64,000 nucleotides of DNA from NCBI RefSeq assembly GCF_003601975.1, contig NZ_QZWZ01000014.1:113921-177920 (forward strand), given 5' to 3'. The stretch is from Mesorhizobium waimense (GTDB lineage Bacteria > Pseudomonadota > Alphaproteobacteria > Rhizobiales > Rhizobiaceae). A program made the translations under genes and the position numbers. Under the pieces are notes generated by a model that saw only the letters and a list, made by a program, of their open reading frames with translations, searched no databases and was not told where the DNA came from. Positions 25,716-35,085 of this stretch are shown in pieces. Within the stretch, counting starts at the first letter, position 1. Every line of letters begins with the position of its first letter.

Positions 25716-26381
25716 ATGTCGCAGATGCAGAGCGTCGAACGACAATTGCGCGAGATGATCCTCGACCTCGAGATCGGGCCGGGCGAGCGGCTGACCGAGC
25801 GCTGGATCGAAAGCCGGTTCGGCGCCTCGCGCACGCCGGTCAGGGCGGCATTGCTGCGTCTGGAGACCGAAGGCCTGATCTGCCGCGATGGGCGCGGCTG
25901 GACGGTCTCGCCGATCAATCTGGCCGAGCTGGAGCAGATCGCGGTCTATCGCGAAGCGGTCGAGGTCGCTGCGGTGCGGCTGACCTGTGCGCTAAGCGAC
26001 AGGAGCGTCATCGACGACATCGAGGCGATGCTCGATTCTTGCGATGACGACACCCCGCGCGAGGAATGGCACAGCGTCGGCATGGATTTTCATATCGAGC
26101 TGGCGCGCCTGTCCGGCAACGACTTCCTGTTCAGGGCGGTGCGCGATGCCATGACGCGGCTGTCGCGCGCCCGTTGGCTGGAGGTTCGCGACGAGGCAGC
26201 CCTAGGCCGCGCCTGGACGGAGCACCATTCCATCCTGGCGGCGGTGCGCGCCGGCAACGCGGATGAGGCGGCGCGGCTGCTCTCGGCCCACATCATCGGC
26301 AGCCGCGACCGTCTGGTGACATCGCTTCACAACGACCGGCGTGGCCTGCGCGCCAGGGGCTTCGCCGTCGTCGCCGCGTGA
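25716..26381 (+). CDS. GntR family regulator, FCD (FadR) subfamily
   Basis: About 221 residues. The N-terminal winged helix reads SRFGASRTPVRAALLRLETEGLI (about residues 29-51), the C-terminal all-helical FCD domain carries the metal-type histidines in MDFHIELARLSGN, and TEHHSILAAVRAGNADEA near the end. ATGs at 25665 and 25716 are both in frame; the later one was chosen since the earlier one abuts the operator and adds no conserved sequence. It probably represses the divergent MFS gene and itself. The effector is likely a small carboxylate, as in the subfamily. Confidence 0.9.
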   Translation: MSQMQSVERQLREMILDLEIGPGERLTERWIESRFGASRTPVRAALLRLETEGLICRDGRGWTVSPINLAELEQIAVYREAVEVAAVRLTCALSDRSVIDDIEAMLDSCDDDTPREEWHSVGMDFHIELARLSGNDFLFRAVRDAMTRLSRARWLEVRDEAALGRAWTEHHSILAAVRAGNADEAARLLSAHIIGSRDRLVTSLHNDRRGLRARGFAVVAA

Positions 26382-26451
26382 AAAGCCGGCACCCGACGAT
26401 GAAACGCACATTCGGTCTCGCTTCGCCGCCGCCGATGGCGTAAGAGCGGCG

Positions 26452-26712
26452 ATGGAAAACAACCGATTTGAAACACCCGTGACCGTCAAGTCGGCCACGG
26501 CCGGACCCAATCAGCTCTTGCGTTCGGCGCGTGAGGCTTCCGATTATCTGCTCAACAGCTGGCCGGGCAAGCGCAGTCCCAAGCATCGCGAAGCGCTGCA
26601 GGCCTGTCATGATGCGCTGGCCGGCGACAAGCCGGCCATGAACGCAAGGCGCGCCTTCATTGCCGCTGCGCGCGAAGTGAACGTCTTCGTCAGCGACAAG
26701 GCGCCGGCCTGA
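26452..26712 (+). CDS. DUF982 protein
   Basis: 86 residues matching the small DUF982 family found mostly in Rhizobiales: N-terminal FETPVTVKSATAGPNQLLRSAREASDYLLNSWPG, then KHREALQACHDALAGDKPAMNARRAFIAAAREVNVFV. The function is unknown. The frame is open to 26341, but the conserved part starts at the ATG at 26452. It is 70 bp downstream of the GntR gene and could be cotranscribed. Confidence 0.85.
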   Translation: MENNRFETPVTVKSATAGPNQLLRSAREASDYLLNSWPGKRSPKHREALQACHDALAGDKPAMNARRAFIAAAREVNVFVSDKAPA

Positions 26713-26753
26713 ACACAGCTGAATCTTGAGCGGCATCCCGCTCGGGTGCTTTG

Positions 26754-26912
26754 CTACTCTGCGGTTTCCGCCTCGGCTTCAACGCTGGTCCGGTCCTCAG
26801 GCTTTTCGCGTTCCTTTGCCGCGACCTTGGCCGCCAGCTTTTCGGCCTTCTTGGCGGCCTTCTGGCGGTCACGCTCCTTGCGTTCCTGTCCGTAATTCGG
26901 TGCTCGCGCCAT
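26754..26912 (-). CDS. small charged protein, conserved-hypothetical type
   Basis: 52 residues, dominated by Lys, Arg, Glu and Ala (RKERDRQKAAKKAEKLAAKV), predicted to form a single long helix. A good AAGGGA site precedes the ATG ending at 26912. The longer open frame upstream is antisense to the GT90 gene and was rejected. Similar tiny Ala/Lys-rich proteins are annotated in other rhizobia, from general knowledge, without function. Confidence 0.65.
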   Translation of the reverse strand: MARAPNYGQERKERDRQKAAKKAEKLAAKVAAKEREKPEDRTSVEAEAETAE

Positions 26913-27113
26913 ATCGGTTCCCTTTCGTATGCCCGGAGGCTCCTGACCCTGCCTAGGAGCATTGGTCGGCAAACACAACAGCTGAAGCGATGGTGCCGGC
27001 AGTTTGCTCCTGCACGGTTCCGGGCTTGCAAGATGCGTGGCACAATGGTGTAGGAGAGAACCGGGGGGCCGAGATTTGTTGGAGCCGCCCTTTTTGTTTT
27101 GATCAAGTGACCG

Positions 27114-28085
27114 ATGGCCACAGCTCTGCGCAACGCGGTAAAGGTGTTCTATTACGCACGCAATGCCGCGCGCGATATCGTGCCGCAGGCACTGTTCCGT
27201 CGCAGGCTCACCGGCTGGCTTGACCAGGTCAGGCTCTCGGACGCCGCGGTCCGCGAGCGGCTGAATTACTACAACAAGCTGCAGCACGCCTTCGTGCCGA
27301 GCCCGGCTGCGGTGCCTGTCAGCCGGCTGCCGTTTTCGCCGAGCATGTACTACTACGACCTGAAGGAGTTTGCGCGCTACTTCGATCCCGGACTGCTCAT
27401 CGATGTGGAATTCGGCGATGTCATCAACGTGCCCAACATGCCGGCGGTCGTGAAGGATCGACCGATCAACGACGACAACACAAACGCCGTCCTGATGAAG
27501 CTCGACAAATTCCGCCACTTCCACATGCCGGCCGACAGGACGCGTTTCATAGACAAGCGTCCGGCCGTGGTCTGGCGCGGCGAACTCAACAATCCGATAC
27601 GGACCGTGTTTCTCGAGGCCACCCGCAACCTGTCTTTCTGCGACGTCGGTACACCCAAACGGACAGCGGCGGAACAATTCCGCAAGCCCTATCTCACCAT
27701 CGAGCAGCAGCGGCACTACCGCTACATCGTTTCGCTCGAAGGCAACGACGTGGCGACCAACCTCAAATGGATCATGAGCTCGAACTCGCTGTGCCTGATG
27801 CCGCCGCCGACATACGAGACCTGGTTCGCTGAGGAGCAGATCGAGGCCAACGTCCACTATGTGCCGCTCGAGCCGGATTTTGCCGACCTTGCCGACAAGG
27901 TGCGTCATTTCGAACGGCATCCGGCCGAGGCCGAACGCATCATTGGCGCGGCCAACGCCTATTGCCGCAAATTCTGCAACGAGCGGGCCGAGCAGGCGAT
28001 TTCCCTGCTCGTGCTCTACAAATACTTCGTGCTCAGCGGCCAGGTCGAGCCCGACGCCGAGGTCTGGCGCTTTATCTCGGGCTAG
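27114..28085 (+). CDS. glycosyltransferase family 90 protein
   Basis: 323 residues. The pattern RPAVVWRGELNNPIRTVFLEATRN, then KPYLTIEQQRHYRYIVSLEGNDVATNLKWIMSSNSLCLMPPPTYETWF, is the CAP10/GT90 signature used by capsule and LPS modifying enzymes. Late residues YVPLEPDFADLADKVRHFERH are also typical. No signal peptide or membrane helix, so it acts in the cytoplasm or at the inner face. The ribosome site before the ATG at 27114 is weak. It likely transfers a sugar to LPS core or O-chain, inferred. Confidence 0.88.
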   Translation: MATALRNAVKVFYYARNAARDIVPQALFRRRLTGWLDQVRLSDAAVRERLNYYNKLQHAFVPSPAAVPVSRLPFSPSMYYYDLKEFARYFDPGLLIDVEFGDVINVPNMPAVVKDRPINDDNTNAVLMKLDKFRHFHMPADRTRFIDKRPAVVWRGELNNPIRTVFLEATRNLSFCDVGTPKRTAAEQFRKPYLTIEQQRHYRYIVSLEGNDVATNLKWIMSSNSLCLMPPPTYETWFAEEQIEANVHYVPLEPDFADLADKVRHFERHPAEAERIIGAANAYCRKFCNERAEQAISLLVLYKYFVLSGQVEPDAEVWRFISG

Positions 28086-28108
28086 ACGAGGCTCACCGTG
28101 AGGCGTTG

Positions 28109-29152
28109 TCAGAGGCCGCTGCGGTCGAGAACCAGATCGGCCGGGCCGAAGCGCTCCTTGGCGGTGAACTGCTGATGCCAGTAGGGATAGAGCACCGGCG
28201 GCCTGCTAACGGCGTCGAGACGATGGCGCTCGTCGAAGGACAGCGTCAGGCTGGCGGCGGCGATATTGTCCTTGAGCTGTGTTTCGCTGCGTGCGCCGAT
28301 CACCAGCGAAGCGACGGCGGGGCGGCCGAGCAGCCAGGCAAGCGCGACCTGCGCGGCCGAGACGCCGCGAGCCTTGCCGATCTCGTTGAGCACGTCGACG
28401 ATCCGCCACAGACGATCCTCGTCGCGGATCGGCGGTTCCGACCAGCCACCGAGCTGGCGGGCGGTGGGGCTGTCGCGATGGTATTTGCCGGACAGCAATC
28501 CGCCGGCGAGCGGGCTCCACACCAGCACGCCGAGGCCCTGGTCGACCGAGATCGGCAACAGCTCGTATTCGGCCTCGCGCGCTTCGAGCGTGTAGTGGAT
28601 CTGCTGGGTGACGAAGCGCGGCTGGTGGCTTCTGTCGCTGATGCCGAGCGCCTTCATCACCTGCCAGCCGGAATAATTGGAACAGCCGACATAGCGGACC
28701 TTGCCCTGGCCGACCAAGGTGTCGAGGGCGGCCATGGTTTCCTCCAGCGGCGTCACACCGTCCCACTCGTGCAGGAAGTAGATGTCGATGACATCGGTCT
28801 TGAGCCGCTCCAGACTCCTCTCGCATTCGCGGATCAGGTGATGGCGCGACAGGCCTTCGTCGTTGGGGCCGTTGCCGATGCGCATGCGCGCCTTGGACGC
28901 GACCAGCACGTCGGCCTTGCGCTTGCCGCCGAGCGCCTCGCCGATGATCTCTTCCGAAATTCCGTTCGAATAGACATTGGCGGTGTCGATGAGGTTGATG
29001 CCTGCATCGATGCACATGTCGATCATTCGCTTTGCTTCCGCGAGATCGGTCTTGCCGACCGCCGCGAATGCGCCGGCGCCGCCGAAGGTCATGGTGCCCA
29101 TTGTCAGCGTCGAAACTTTCAAGCCGGAACGGCCGAGGGTGCGGTATTCCAT
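28109..29152 (-). CDS. aldo/keto reductase
   Basis: 347 residues with an (alpha/beta)8 fold. The catalytic residues are placed by DTANVYSNG (Asp, Tyr) , KARMRI (Lys in VASKARM) and YFLHEWD (His). The C-terminal cofactor loop reads SLVIGARSETQLKDNIAAA. This resembles the YajO/Tas type of NADPH-dependent reductases. The ATG ending at 29152 follows GAGGACC; the longer frame upstream is leader. It is convergent with the GT90 gene (23 bp between stops). The substrate is unknown. Confidence 0.92.
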   Translation of the reverse strand: MEYRTLGRSGLKVSTLTMGTMTFGGAGAFAAVGKTDLAEAKRMIDMCIDAGINLIDTANVYSNGISEEIIGEALGGKRKADVLVASKARMRIGNGPNDEGLSRHHLIRECERSLERLKTDVIDIYFLHEWDGVTPLEETMAALDTLVGQGKVRYVGCSNYSGWQVMKALGISDRSHQPRFVTQQIHYTLEAREAEYELLPISVDQGLGVLVWSPLAGGLLSGKYHRDSPTARQLGGWSEPPIRDEDRLWRIVDVLNEIGKARGVSAAQVALAWLLGRPAVASLVIGARSETQLKDNIAAASLTLSFDERHRLDAVSRPPVLYPYWHQQFTAKERFGPADLVLDRSGL

Positions 29153-29421
29153 GTCAGGTCCTCGCGATTTGATTGAAAACGGGCTCGGGCGAGCTCTGCG
29201 CATTTGTAGGACAATTCTCGCCGCTTGTCGCCCCTCTGCCGGGGCTGGCCGACTACAATCTCGCCGATTGGCCTTGACGGAAGGCGCACCGGTCACTGCA
29301 ATAAAACCGTCATTGCCGGCCTATATTGAAGTCGGCTCAAGGTGTTTCCATTCCAGGCCGCGGGCAGGGGCTTGAGGCGCCGGAGATGACCCCGACAGGG
29401 CTTGCAAGCGGAGCAGCGCAA

Positions 29422-30342
29422 ATGACCGAGCTAAAACAGAATTCTCCCGCCAAGGACTGGCTTGAAGCCGAGCTCGCCGACACGCTCGACGAAGACTATG
29501 AGCTCGAAATGTCGGAGCCCGCGCTGTCGCTGGAGATCGCCAAGATCTACAAGAACGCGCATCCGCCATCGATCGATCGCATGCAGTATTTTCGCGACCT
29601 GATCAGCTTGCAGTCCGAACTGATCAAGCTGCAGTCCTGGGTGGCCTATCACAAGAAGAAGGTCGTGGTGGTCTTCGAGGGCCGCGATTCCGCGGGCAAG
29701 GGCGGCGTCATCAAGCGCATTACCCAGCGGCTCAACCCGCGCATCTGCCGTGTCGTCGCACTGCCCGCGCCGACCGAGCGCGAGAAATCGCAATGGTATT
29801 TCCAGCGCTATGTCCCGCATCTGCCGGCGGGCGGCGAAATCGTGCTGTTCGACCGCTCCTGGTACAACCGCTCCGGCGTCGAGCGGGTGATGGGCTTTGC
29901 CGAGTCGGACCAGGTGGAGGAATTCTTCCGCGACGTGCCGGAGTTCGAGCGCATGCTGGTGCGTTCCGGCATTACGCTGGTGAAGTACTGGTTCTCCATC
30001 ACCGACGAGGAACAGCAAATGCGCTTCCTGATGCGCATCCACGATCCGATGAAGCAGTGGAAGCTGTCGCCCATGGATCTGCAGTCGCGCGTGCGCTGGG
30101 AACAGTACACCAAGGCCAAGGAAGAGACCTTCGCCCGCACCAACATCCCGGAAGCGCCCTGGTTCATCGTCGAAGGCAACGACAAGAAACGGGCGCGGCT
30201 GAACTGCATCGACCATCTCTTGCAGCAGGTGCCTTACGAGGAGGTGCCGCACGAGGAGATCACGCTGCCCGAGCGCGTCTTCAATCCCGAATATGAGCGC
30301 CAGACGCTGCCGCGCGAGCTTTACGTGCCGGCGAAGTATTGA
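29422..30342 (+). CDS. ppk2: polyphosphate kinase 2 (PPK2 class)
   Basis: Uses polyphosphate to phosphorylate nucleoside diphosphates. The 306-residue protein has the Walker A motif FEGRDSAGKGGVIKR (about residue 90), the Walker B-like LFDRSWYNRSGVERVMGF and the lid-like KYWFSITDEEQQMRF, all typical of one-domain PPK2 enzymes. The ATG at 29422 has GGAG 8 bp upstream; another in-frame ATG at 29386 would add twelve unconserved residues. GDP or ADP preference cannot be read with certainty. It is a single gene. Confidence 0.93.
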   Translation: MTELKQNSPAKDWLEAELADTLDEDYELEMSEPALSLEIAKIYKNAHPPSIDRMQYFRDLISLQSELIKLQSWVAYHKKKVVVVFEGRDSAGKGGVIKRITQRLNPRICRVVALPAPTEREKSQWYFQRYVPHLPAGGEIVLFDRSWYNRSGVERVMGFAESDQVEEFFRDVPEFERMLVRSGITLVKYWFSITDEEQQMRFLMRIHDPMKQWKLSPMDLQSRVRWEQYTKAKEETFARTNIPEAPWFIVEGNDKKRARLNCIDHLLQQVPYEEVPHEEITLPERVFNPEYERQTLPRELYVPAKY

Positions 30343-30411
30343 GGCGCGCTGCCAAGACCCATACGAGCAGCATTCCTTCGCGGAGTAGAGGGGCTGCCCC
30401 CGCAATGAGAG

Positions 30412-31056
30412 CTAAGTGCGCTTGATAACCACATGCGTGGCCAAAGGCGTTGCAACCTGTTCGGTGCACCGATAGCCGAGCTTGAGCATATCGATCCCGG
30501 CAAACAGATTCTCGCCGGAACCGAGCAGCATCGGCGAGATCGCCAGGTGCATCTCGTCGATGAGCTTCTCCTGGAGATACTGCCGGATGGTGGCGACGCC
30601 GCCGCCTACCCGCACATCCTTGCTGTCAGCCGCGGATTTCGCCTCTTTGAGCGCCGCGTGGATGCCGTCGGTGACGAAATAGAAGGTCGTGCCGCCCTCC
30701 ATGACGATCGGCGCGCGCTTGTGATGGGTCAGCACGAAGACCGGCACATGGTAGGGCGGATTATCGCCCCACCAGCCGTTCCAGCTTTCGTCAGGCCAAT
30801 TACCGCGGATCGGCCCGAACATGTTGCGGCCGAGGATCCAGGCGCCGACATTCTCGAAGCTGCGCACCGTAAAAGCTTCGTCCGTGTCCGTGGTACCGCC
30901 ATCCTTGCCGGTCATCTTGCGGAAGGTTCGGGTACCGATCATCCATTTGTGCAGGGCCTCCCCGCCGACACCGAGCGGGTTGGTCAGAGTCTGGTCGGGC
31001 CCGGCGCCATAGCCGTCGAGCGACAGGGTGAAAGCATTGACACGAAGCTTGGACAT
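30412..31056 (-). CDS. dihydrofolate reductase-like (RibD C-terminal) protein
   Basis: 214 residues of the RibD-C/DHFR fold: start KLRVNAFTLSLDGYGAG, then IMEGGTTFYFVTDG and VRVGGGVATIRQYLQEKLIDEMHLAISPMLLGSGE, which are the family's signature. Such stand-alone proteins often carry an NADPH site and unknown substrates; some act on pterin or flavin-like molecules. GGAGGAGG stands before the ATG ending at 31056. It is convergent with ppk2 and unrelated in position to the real ribD at 43.3 kb. Confidence 0.88.
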   Translation of the reverse strand: MSKLRVNAFTLSLDGYGAGPDQTLTNPLGVGGEALHKWMIGTRTFRKMTGKDGGTTDTDEAFTVRSFENVGAWILGRNMFGPIRGNWPDESWNGWWGDNPPYHVPVFVLTHHKRAPIVMEGGTTFYFVTDGIHAALKEAKSAADSKDVRVGGGVATIRQYLQEKLIDEMHLAISPMLLGSGENLFAGIDMLKLGYRCTEQVATPLATHVVIKRT

Positions 31057-31241
31057 GAAAGCCTCCTCCATAACCGGTGGTGATTTGCAAGCAGTTAGTT
31101 TCTAATCATACTGGTTGCAAAAAGCAAGCGGTTTTTCTGGGATGCGATCAACTACTGCATGATGCCGTCGCTCGTGTAATGACGATCGGGTCTTGCGTAG
31201 AGACGTCGCGGTCGGCCAGCGGCTGGCGCGACTGGAAGGGA

Positions 31242-32273
31242 CTACCCCTTCAGCATCGCCGCCACTTGCGGCGCGAAATAGGTGAGGATGCCGTCGCAGC
31301 CGGCGCGCTTGAAGGCAAGCAGGCTCTCAAGCATCGCCTTTTCGCCGTCGATCCAGCCATTGGCGGCCGCGGCCTTGATCATCGAATATTCGCCAGACAC
31401 CTGGTAGGCGAAGGTCGGCATCTGAAGCTCGTCCTTCAGCCGGCGGATGATGTCGAGATAGGGCAGGCCGGGCTTGACCATCAGCATGTCGGCGCCTTCG
31501 GCGAGGTCCTGTTCAGCCTCGCGCACCGCTTCGTCGGAATTGGCATGGTCGATGTAGTAGGTCATCTTGTCGCCCTTGAGCAGGCCGGCGGTGCCGACCG
31601 CTTCGCGGTAGGGACCGTAGAAGGCGGAAGCGAATTTCGTCGCATAGGACATGATCGCCACGTCTTGAAAACCGTTGGCGTCGAGTGCGTCGCGGATGGC
31701 GCCGATGCGACCGTCCATCATATCCGAAGGCGCGATGATGTCGGCGCCCGCCGCCGCCTGGATGACAGCCGCTGCGGTGACCTGTTCCACCGTCTCGTCA
31801 TTGACGATGATGCCGTCGCGCAAGACGCCGTCATGGCCGTGGCTGGTGAACGGGTCGAGCGCGGCGTCGGTGATGATGCCGATCTCCGGCACCGCATGCT
31901 TGATGGCGCGGGTGGCGCGGTTGATGATGTTTTCGGGATCGAGAATGTGCGAGCCGGTCTGGTCGCGCAGGGAAAGTTCGACATTGGGGAAGGTGGCGAT
32001 CGCCGGAATACCAAGCTTCGCCGCGCGCTCCGCCTCCTTGACCGCAAGGTCGAGCGACAGTCGGAAGACGTCGGGCATGGCGGCGATCGGCTCGCGCACA
32101 TTCTTGCCGTCGACGACGAAGATCGGCCAGATCAGATCGTCGACCGAAAGCCGGTTCTCCTGCACCAGCCGGCGCGACCAGTCGGCCTTGCGCATGCGCC
32201 TGAGCCTACGGCTGCCGGTGATCTCGTCGACGCTGCGCGCGCCGGCAGGCTTTGCGGGGGTGGATCTGTTCAT
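31242..32273 (-). CDS. hemB: delta-aminolevulinic acid dehydratase
   Basis: Condenses two 5-aminolevulinate molecules to porphobilinogen in heme synthesis. 343 residues with both Schiff-base lysines in MSYATKFASAFYGPYR and MLMVKPGLPYLD. The metal-loop region reads DAALDPFTSHGHDG rather than a Cys-rich zinc site, the type known from Bradyrhizobium where magnesium replaces zinc. The ATG ending at 32273 gives a normal length; the larger frame continues into the next gene on this strand and was rejected. Confidence 0.95.
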   Translation of the reverse strand: MNRSTPAKPAGARSVDEITGSRRLRRMRKADWSRRLVQENRLSVDDLIWPIFVVDGKNVREPIAAMPDVFRLSLDLAVKEAERAAKLGIPAIATFPNVELSLRDQTGSHILDPENIINRATRAIKHAVPEIGIITDAALDPFTSHGHDGVLRDGIIVNDETVEQVTAAAVIQAAAGADIIAPSDMMDGRIGAIRDALDANGFQDVAIMSYATKFASAFYGPYREAVGTAGLLKGDKMTYYIDHANSDEAVREAEQDLAEGADMLMVKPGLPYLDIIRRLKDELQMPTFAYQVSGEYSMIKAAAANGWIDGEKAMLESLLAFKRAGCDGILTYFAPQVAAMLKG

Positions 32274-32347
32274 CGCCAAAACTCTTGTTTGGCCGGCTTT
32301 TACCACGCGCCTCCGCCGCTGACCAATGCGACACGATTGTGCCAGTG

Positions 32348-33172
32348 TCAGGCGGGCTGGCCATTGCCCGACAGCACCTGCGCGGCACCGCGCATGGCAA
32401 CGCGGAACGCCTCGTCGAAACTGACGCCGCGCACCTGCCAGTGATAGGTCTTGCCACACGTGGTCAGTCGCCAGTCGGCGATCCAGCCCAACTGCTTGTC
32501 GCTCCAGACGATGCTGCCGGCCAACGCCTGGTCGGCTCCGGCCTTCCGTGCCAATCCGTCGAGGCTCGCCAAATCTGCGGCATGCAGCACTTTCTCGTCC
32601 ACCCCGGAAAGCAGCGCCGCTGGCGGGAAGACGGTGTGCATCAGCAGCGGTCCGGTGGCATTGAGGAAGGATTCGCGCATCGCTTCGCCGCGCGGATCGT
32701 CGGCCGTCAGCACGAAACGCTTGGCACCTTGTTCGGCAGTGAGGAACACGCCGAGCCGCGGCCGCTCGCCAAGCCACGGCTTGCTGCCCAGCTGAGTGAG
32801 TAGTCTGTCGATCACCTCCGGTTTGTAGAGGCAGGTGAGGTCGTGCGGCCGGTCATGCGTGCCTTGCTCGTCATGCACCGGAATGCCTTCCAGCCGGTCG
32901 CGGTAGCGGAAAGTGTCGACGAAATCGCCGGCCTTGTCGCGCAGAGCCAGCATTTCCGGCTTCTGCGGCAGCCGCTGGTCGCCGGAAACCCTGACCAGCA
33001 CCCGGTCCAGGCAATCCCTGAAGCCGATCTGGCGGTTCACCTCGCCCCGGCCGGTGACGATGGTCTGCGACTGGTAGAGCTCTGCCATGTCTGCGGAGTC
33101 CGCGGGCCGAACGATCGACAGGGCGGCCGTCAGGCCGATCATCGCAAGCACAAAGCGTGAAAATCCAGGCAT
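32348..33172 (-). CDS. DUF2066 secreted protein
   Basis: 274 residues with a signal peptide (MPGFSRFVLAMIGLTAALSIV, likely cut after ADS near residue 27). The body matches DUF2066: AELYQSQTIVTGRGEVNRQIGFRDCLDRVLVRVSGD near the start and the later WLGERPRLGVFLTAEQG. These periplasmic proteins have no assigned function. It lies 74 bp before hemB on the same strand and may be cotranscribed. Confidence 0.9.
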   Translation of the reverse strand: MPGFSRFVLAMIGLTAALSIVRPADSADMAELYQSQTIVTGRGEVNRQIGFRDCLDRVLVRVSGDQRLPQKPEMLALRDKAGDFVDTFRYRDRLEGIPVHDEQGTHDRPHDLTCLYKPEVIDRLLTQLGSKPWLGERPRLGVFLTAEQGAKRFVLTADDPRGEAMRESFLNATGPLLMHTVFPPAALLSGVDEKVLHAADLASLDGLARKAGADQALAGSIVWSDKQLGWIADWRLTTCGKTYHWQVRGVSFDEAFRVAMRGAAQVLSGNGQPA

Positions 33173-33353
33173 GGCTTGCCGTCCGGTTCAAGGCGGTCAC
33201 GTTTAGCACCGGGCAACGCCGGCGCCAAGGCGCCGCGCTTGCACCGCCGGCATTGACGCATCTAGGCACCGCACTCACATCTAACCCGCTGGGCTTCGCA
33301 TCAGCCCCAACTTCCCTGGGGCATCAAATCGGGGGCGAAGAAGGAGCAACGCC

Positions 33354-33911
33354 ATGAACCCTATGGCTTTCATCTGGCTCGTATACGCCGCCTGGATCCT
33401 GCTGATCGTCTACCTGACCGTTTCGGCGTTCGGCGCGAAACGCGATACCGAGGAGCACATGCCGCAGCGCCTGGGCCTGATGGTCGCCATGATTGCTGCT
33501 TTCCTGCTGCCTCGTCTGTCGATATTCCGGTTCGTCAACTTCGCCCCTGTAAACGCCGTCTTGAGCAGCATCGGTGTCGTCGTAACTGTTGCCGGGATGG
33601 CCTTCCTGGTCTGGGCAAGGCAAAGCCTTGGCGGCAATTGGAGCCAGATCGTTTCGTCCAAGCAAGGGCATGAACTCGTGACCTCGGGCCCGTACCGCTT
33701 CGTGCGCCATCCCATGTACACTGGCGGCCTGGTCGCATGCATCGGTTCGGCGATCGTGGTGGGCGGCGGCTTCGTCTTTCTGCTGATCCTGCTGGGCGCG
33801 ATCTTCCTCTGGCGCGTCGGCGCGGAAGACAGGCTTCTGGCACGGCAGTTTCCCGAAGAATTTCCGGACTATGCAAGGCGGACGAAGGCGCTGATCCCGT
33901 TCGTGTGGTAG
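33354..33911 (+). CDS. isoprenylcysteine methyltransferase-like membrane protein
   Basis: 185 residues with about four hydrophobic helices. The ICMT/PEMT-type AdoMet motif is clear: LVTSGPYRFVRHPMYTGGLVA (RHPxY), and the catalytic glutamate region lies in RVGAEDRLLARQFPEEFPDYARRT. Bacterial members methylate lipids or isoprenoid-linked groups, but the real substrate is unknown. AAGGAG stands 8 bp before the ATG at 33354. It is a single gene on the plus strand. Confidence 0.9.
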   Translation: MNPMAFIWLVYAAWILLIVYLTVSAFGAKRDTEEHMPQRLGLMVAMIAAFLLPRLSIFRFVNFAPVNAVLSSIGVVVTVAGMAFLVWARQSLGGNWSQIVSSKQGHELVTSGPYRFVRHPMYTGGLVACIGSAIVVGGGFVFLLILLGAIFLWRVGAEDRLLARQFPEEFPDYARRTKALIPFVW

Positions 33912-34041
33912 CGCGCCCGTCGCCGTCGGACCACCAATCGAGCGGTATGAAGGCGGCTGTCGCGGCGCCCGGCAATTGACCTTCACTCTGTCGCCGCTTA
34001 GCACTTCAGTCCCGCACACGCGGGGGAGGGATTCTCTGGCG

Positions 34042-35085
34042 ATGGATTTTGATGGAGGCGACGAGATTCGCTTCGAGCGGTTGGGCAGGGCCGGCGTCGT
34101 CACGCTGACGCGGCCGCAGGCGCTCAATGCCGTCACCCATCGCATGGTCAGGGCGCTCGACAAGGCGCTCAGCGCCTGGGAGCGTGATCACGGCGTCGAC
34201 GTCGTCATCGTCAAGGCCGAGGGCAGGGCGTTCTCCGCAGGCGGCGACATCCTGCACATCTACGAGGCGGGCCGGGCCGGACAGCCTCCGGTCGAGTTCT
34301 TCGCCGACGAATACCGCCTGAATGCCCGCATCAAGCGATTCAAAAAACCCTATGTCGCGCTGATCGACGGCATCGTCATGGGCGGCGGCGTCGGCATCTC
34401 GTTCCACGGCTCGCAGCGTGTGATGACCGAGAACGCCCAGTTCGCCATGCCGGAAGTCGGCATCGGCTTTTTCCCCGATGTCGGCGCCAGCCACCTTTTG
34501 CCTGACCTCGGCGGCAGCTTCGGCATGTATCTGGCGCTGACCGGAAACCGCATCCGCCATGGCGACGCGCTGTGGTCGGGCCTGGCCACCCACACCATCA
34601 AGGCCGAGGACCAGTCGGGTTTTCTTGATCGCCTCTGCGTCACCGGTGATCCGGAAACGGTGCTGCGCGGCTTTTTCGTCGCGGCAAAGCGCGAGATCGA
34701 CCGGCCGGTTCTGGAGATGATCTCCCGCCATTTCGCACAGCCGTCTCTGGTCGATATCATCGCCAGCCTGGAGCGGGCGGCGACCGCCGACGAGTTCGCC
34801 GCAAAGACGCTGGCGACGATCAGGACGCGCTCGCCGACCAGCCTGCACGTTGCCTGGCGCCAGATTGGCGCCGGGCTGACGCTGTCGATGGACGAGTGCA
34901 TGAAGATGGAATTCCGCATCCTCAACCGGATGCTGGCGGGCCACGATTTCTATGAGGGCATCCGCGCCGCCATCATCGACAAGGGCTCGAAACCGCAATG
35001 GCGCCCGGCAAGCCTCGATGCGGTACGGGCAGCGGACGTCGACGCCTATTTCGCGCCGCTCGGCGACCGGGAGCTCGACCTGTGA
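34042..35085 (+). CDS. 3-hydroxyisobutyryl-CoA hydrolase-type crotonase
   Basis: 347 residues of the enoyl-CoA hydratase fold. The oxyanion loops are RAFSAGGDI and IVMGGGVGIS; PEVGIGFFPDVGAS carries the acidic pair typical of the hydrolase subgroup, and the long C-terminal part (HVAWRQIGAGLTLSMDECMKMEF...) also fits. The enzyme would act in valine breakdown. The ATG at 34042 is preceded by GGGAGGG at 11 bp; longer starts were rejected. The gene ends in GTGA shared with the following gene. Confidence 0.92.
   Translation: MDFDGGDEIRFERLGRAGVVTLTRPQALNAVTHRMVRALDKALSAWERDHGVDVVIVKAEGRAFSAGGDILHIYEAGRAGQPPVEFFADEYRLNARIKRFKKPYVALIDGIVMGGGVGISFHGSQRVMTENAQFAMPEVGIGFFPDVGASHLLPDLGGSFGMYLALTGNRIRHGDALWSGLATHTIKAEDQSGFLDRLCVTGDPETVLRGFFVAAKREIDRPVLEMISRHFAQPSLVDIIASLERAATADEFAAKTLATIRTRSPTSLHVAWRQIGAGLTLSMDECMKMEFRILNRMLAGHDFYEGIRAAIIDKGSKPQWRPASLDAVRAADVDAYFAPLGDRELDL

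Noticed and set aside
24279..25745. 488-codon minus-strand frame in the MFS region
   Set aside because: A shifted-frame shadow of the real MFS gene on the same strand.
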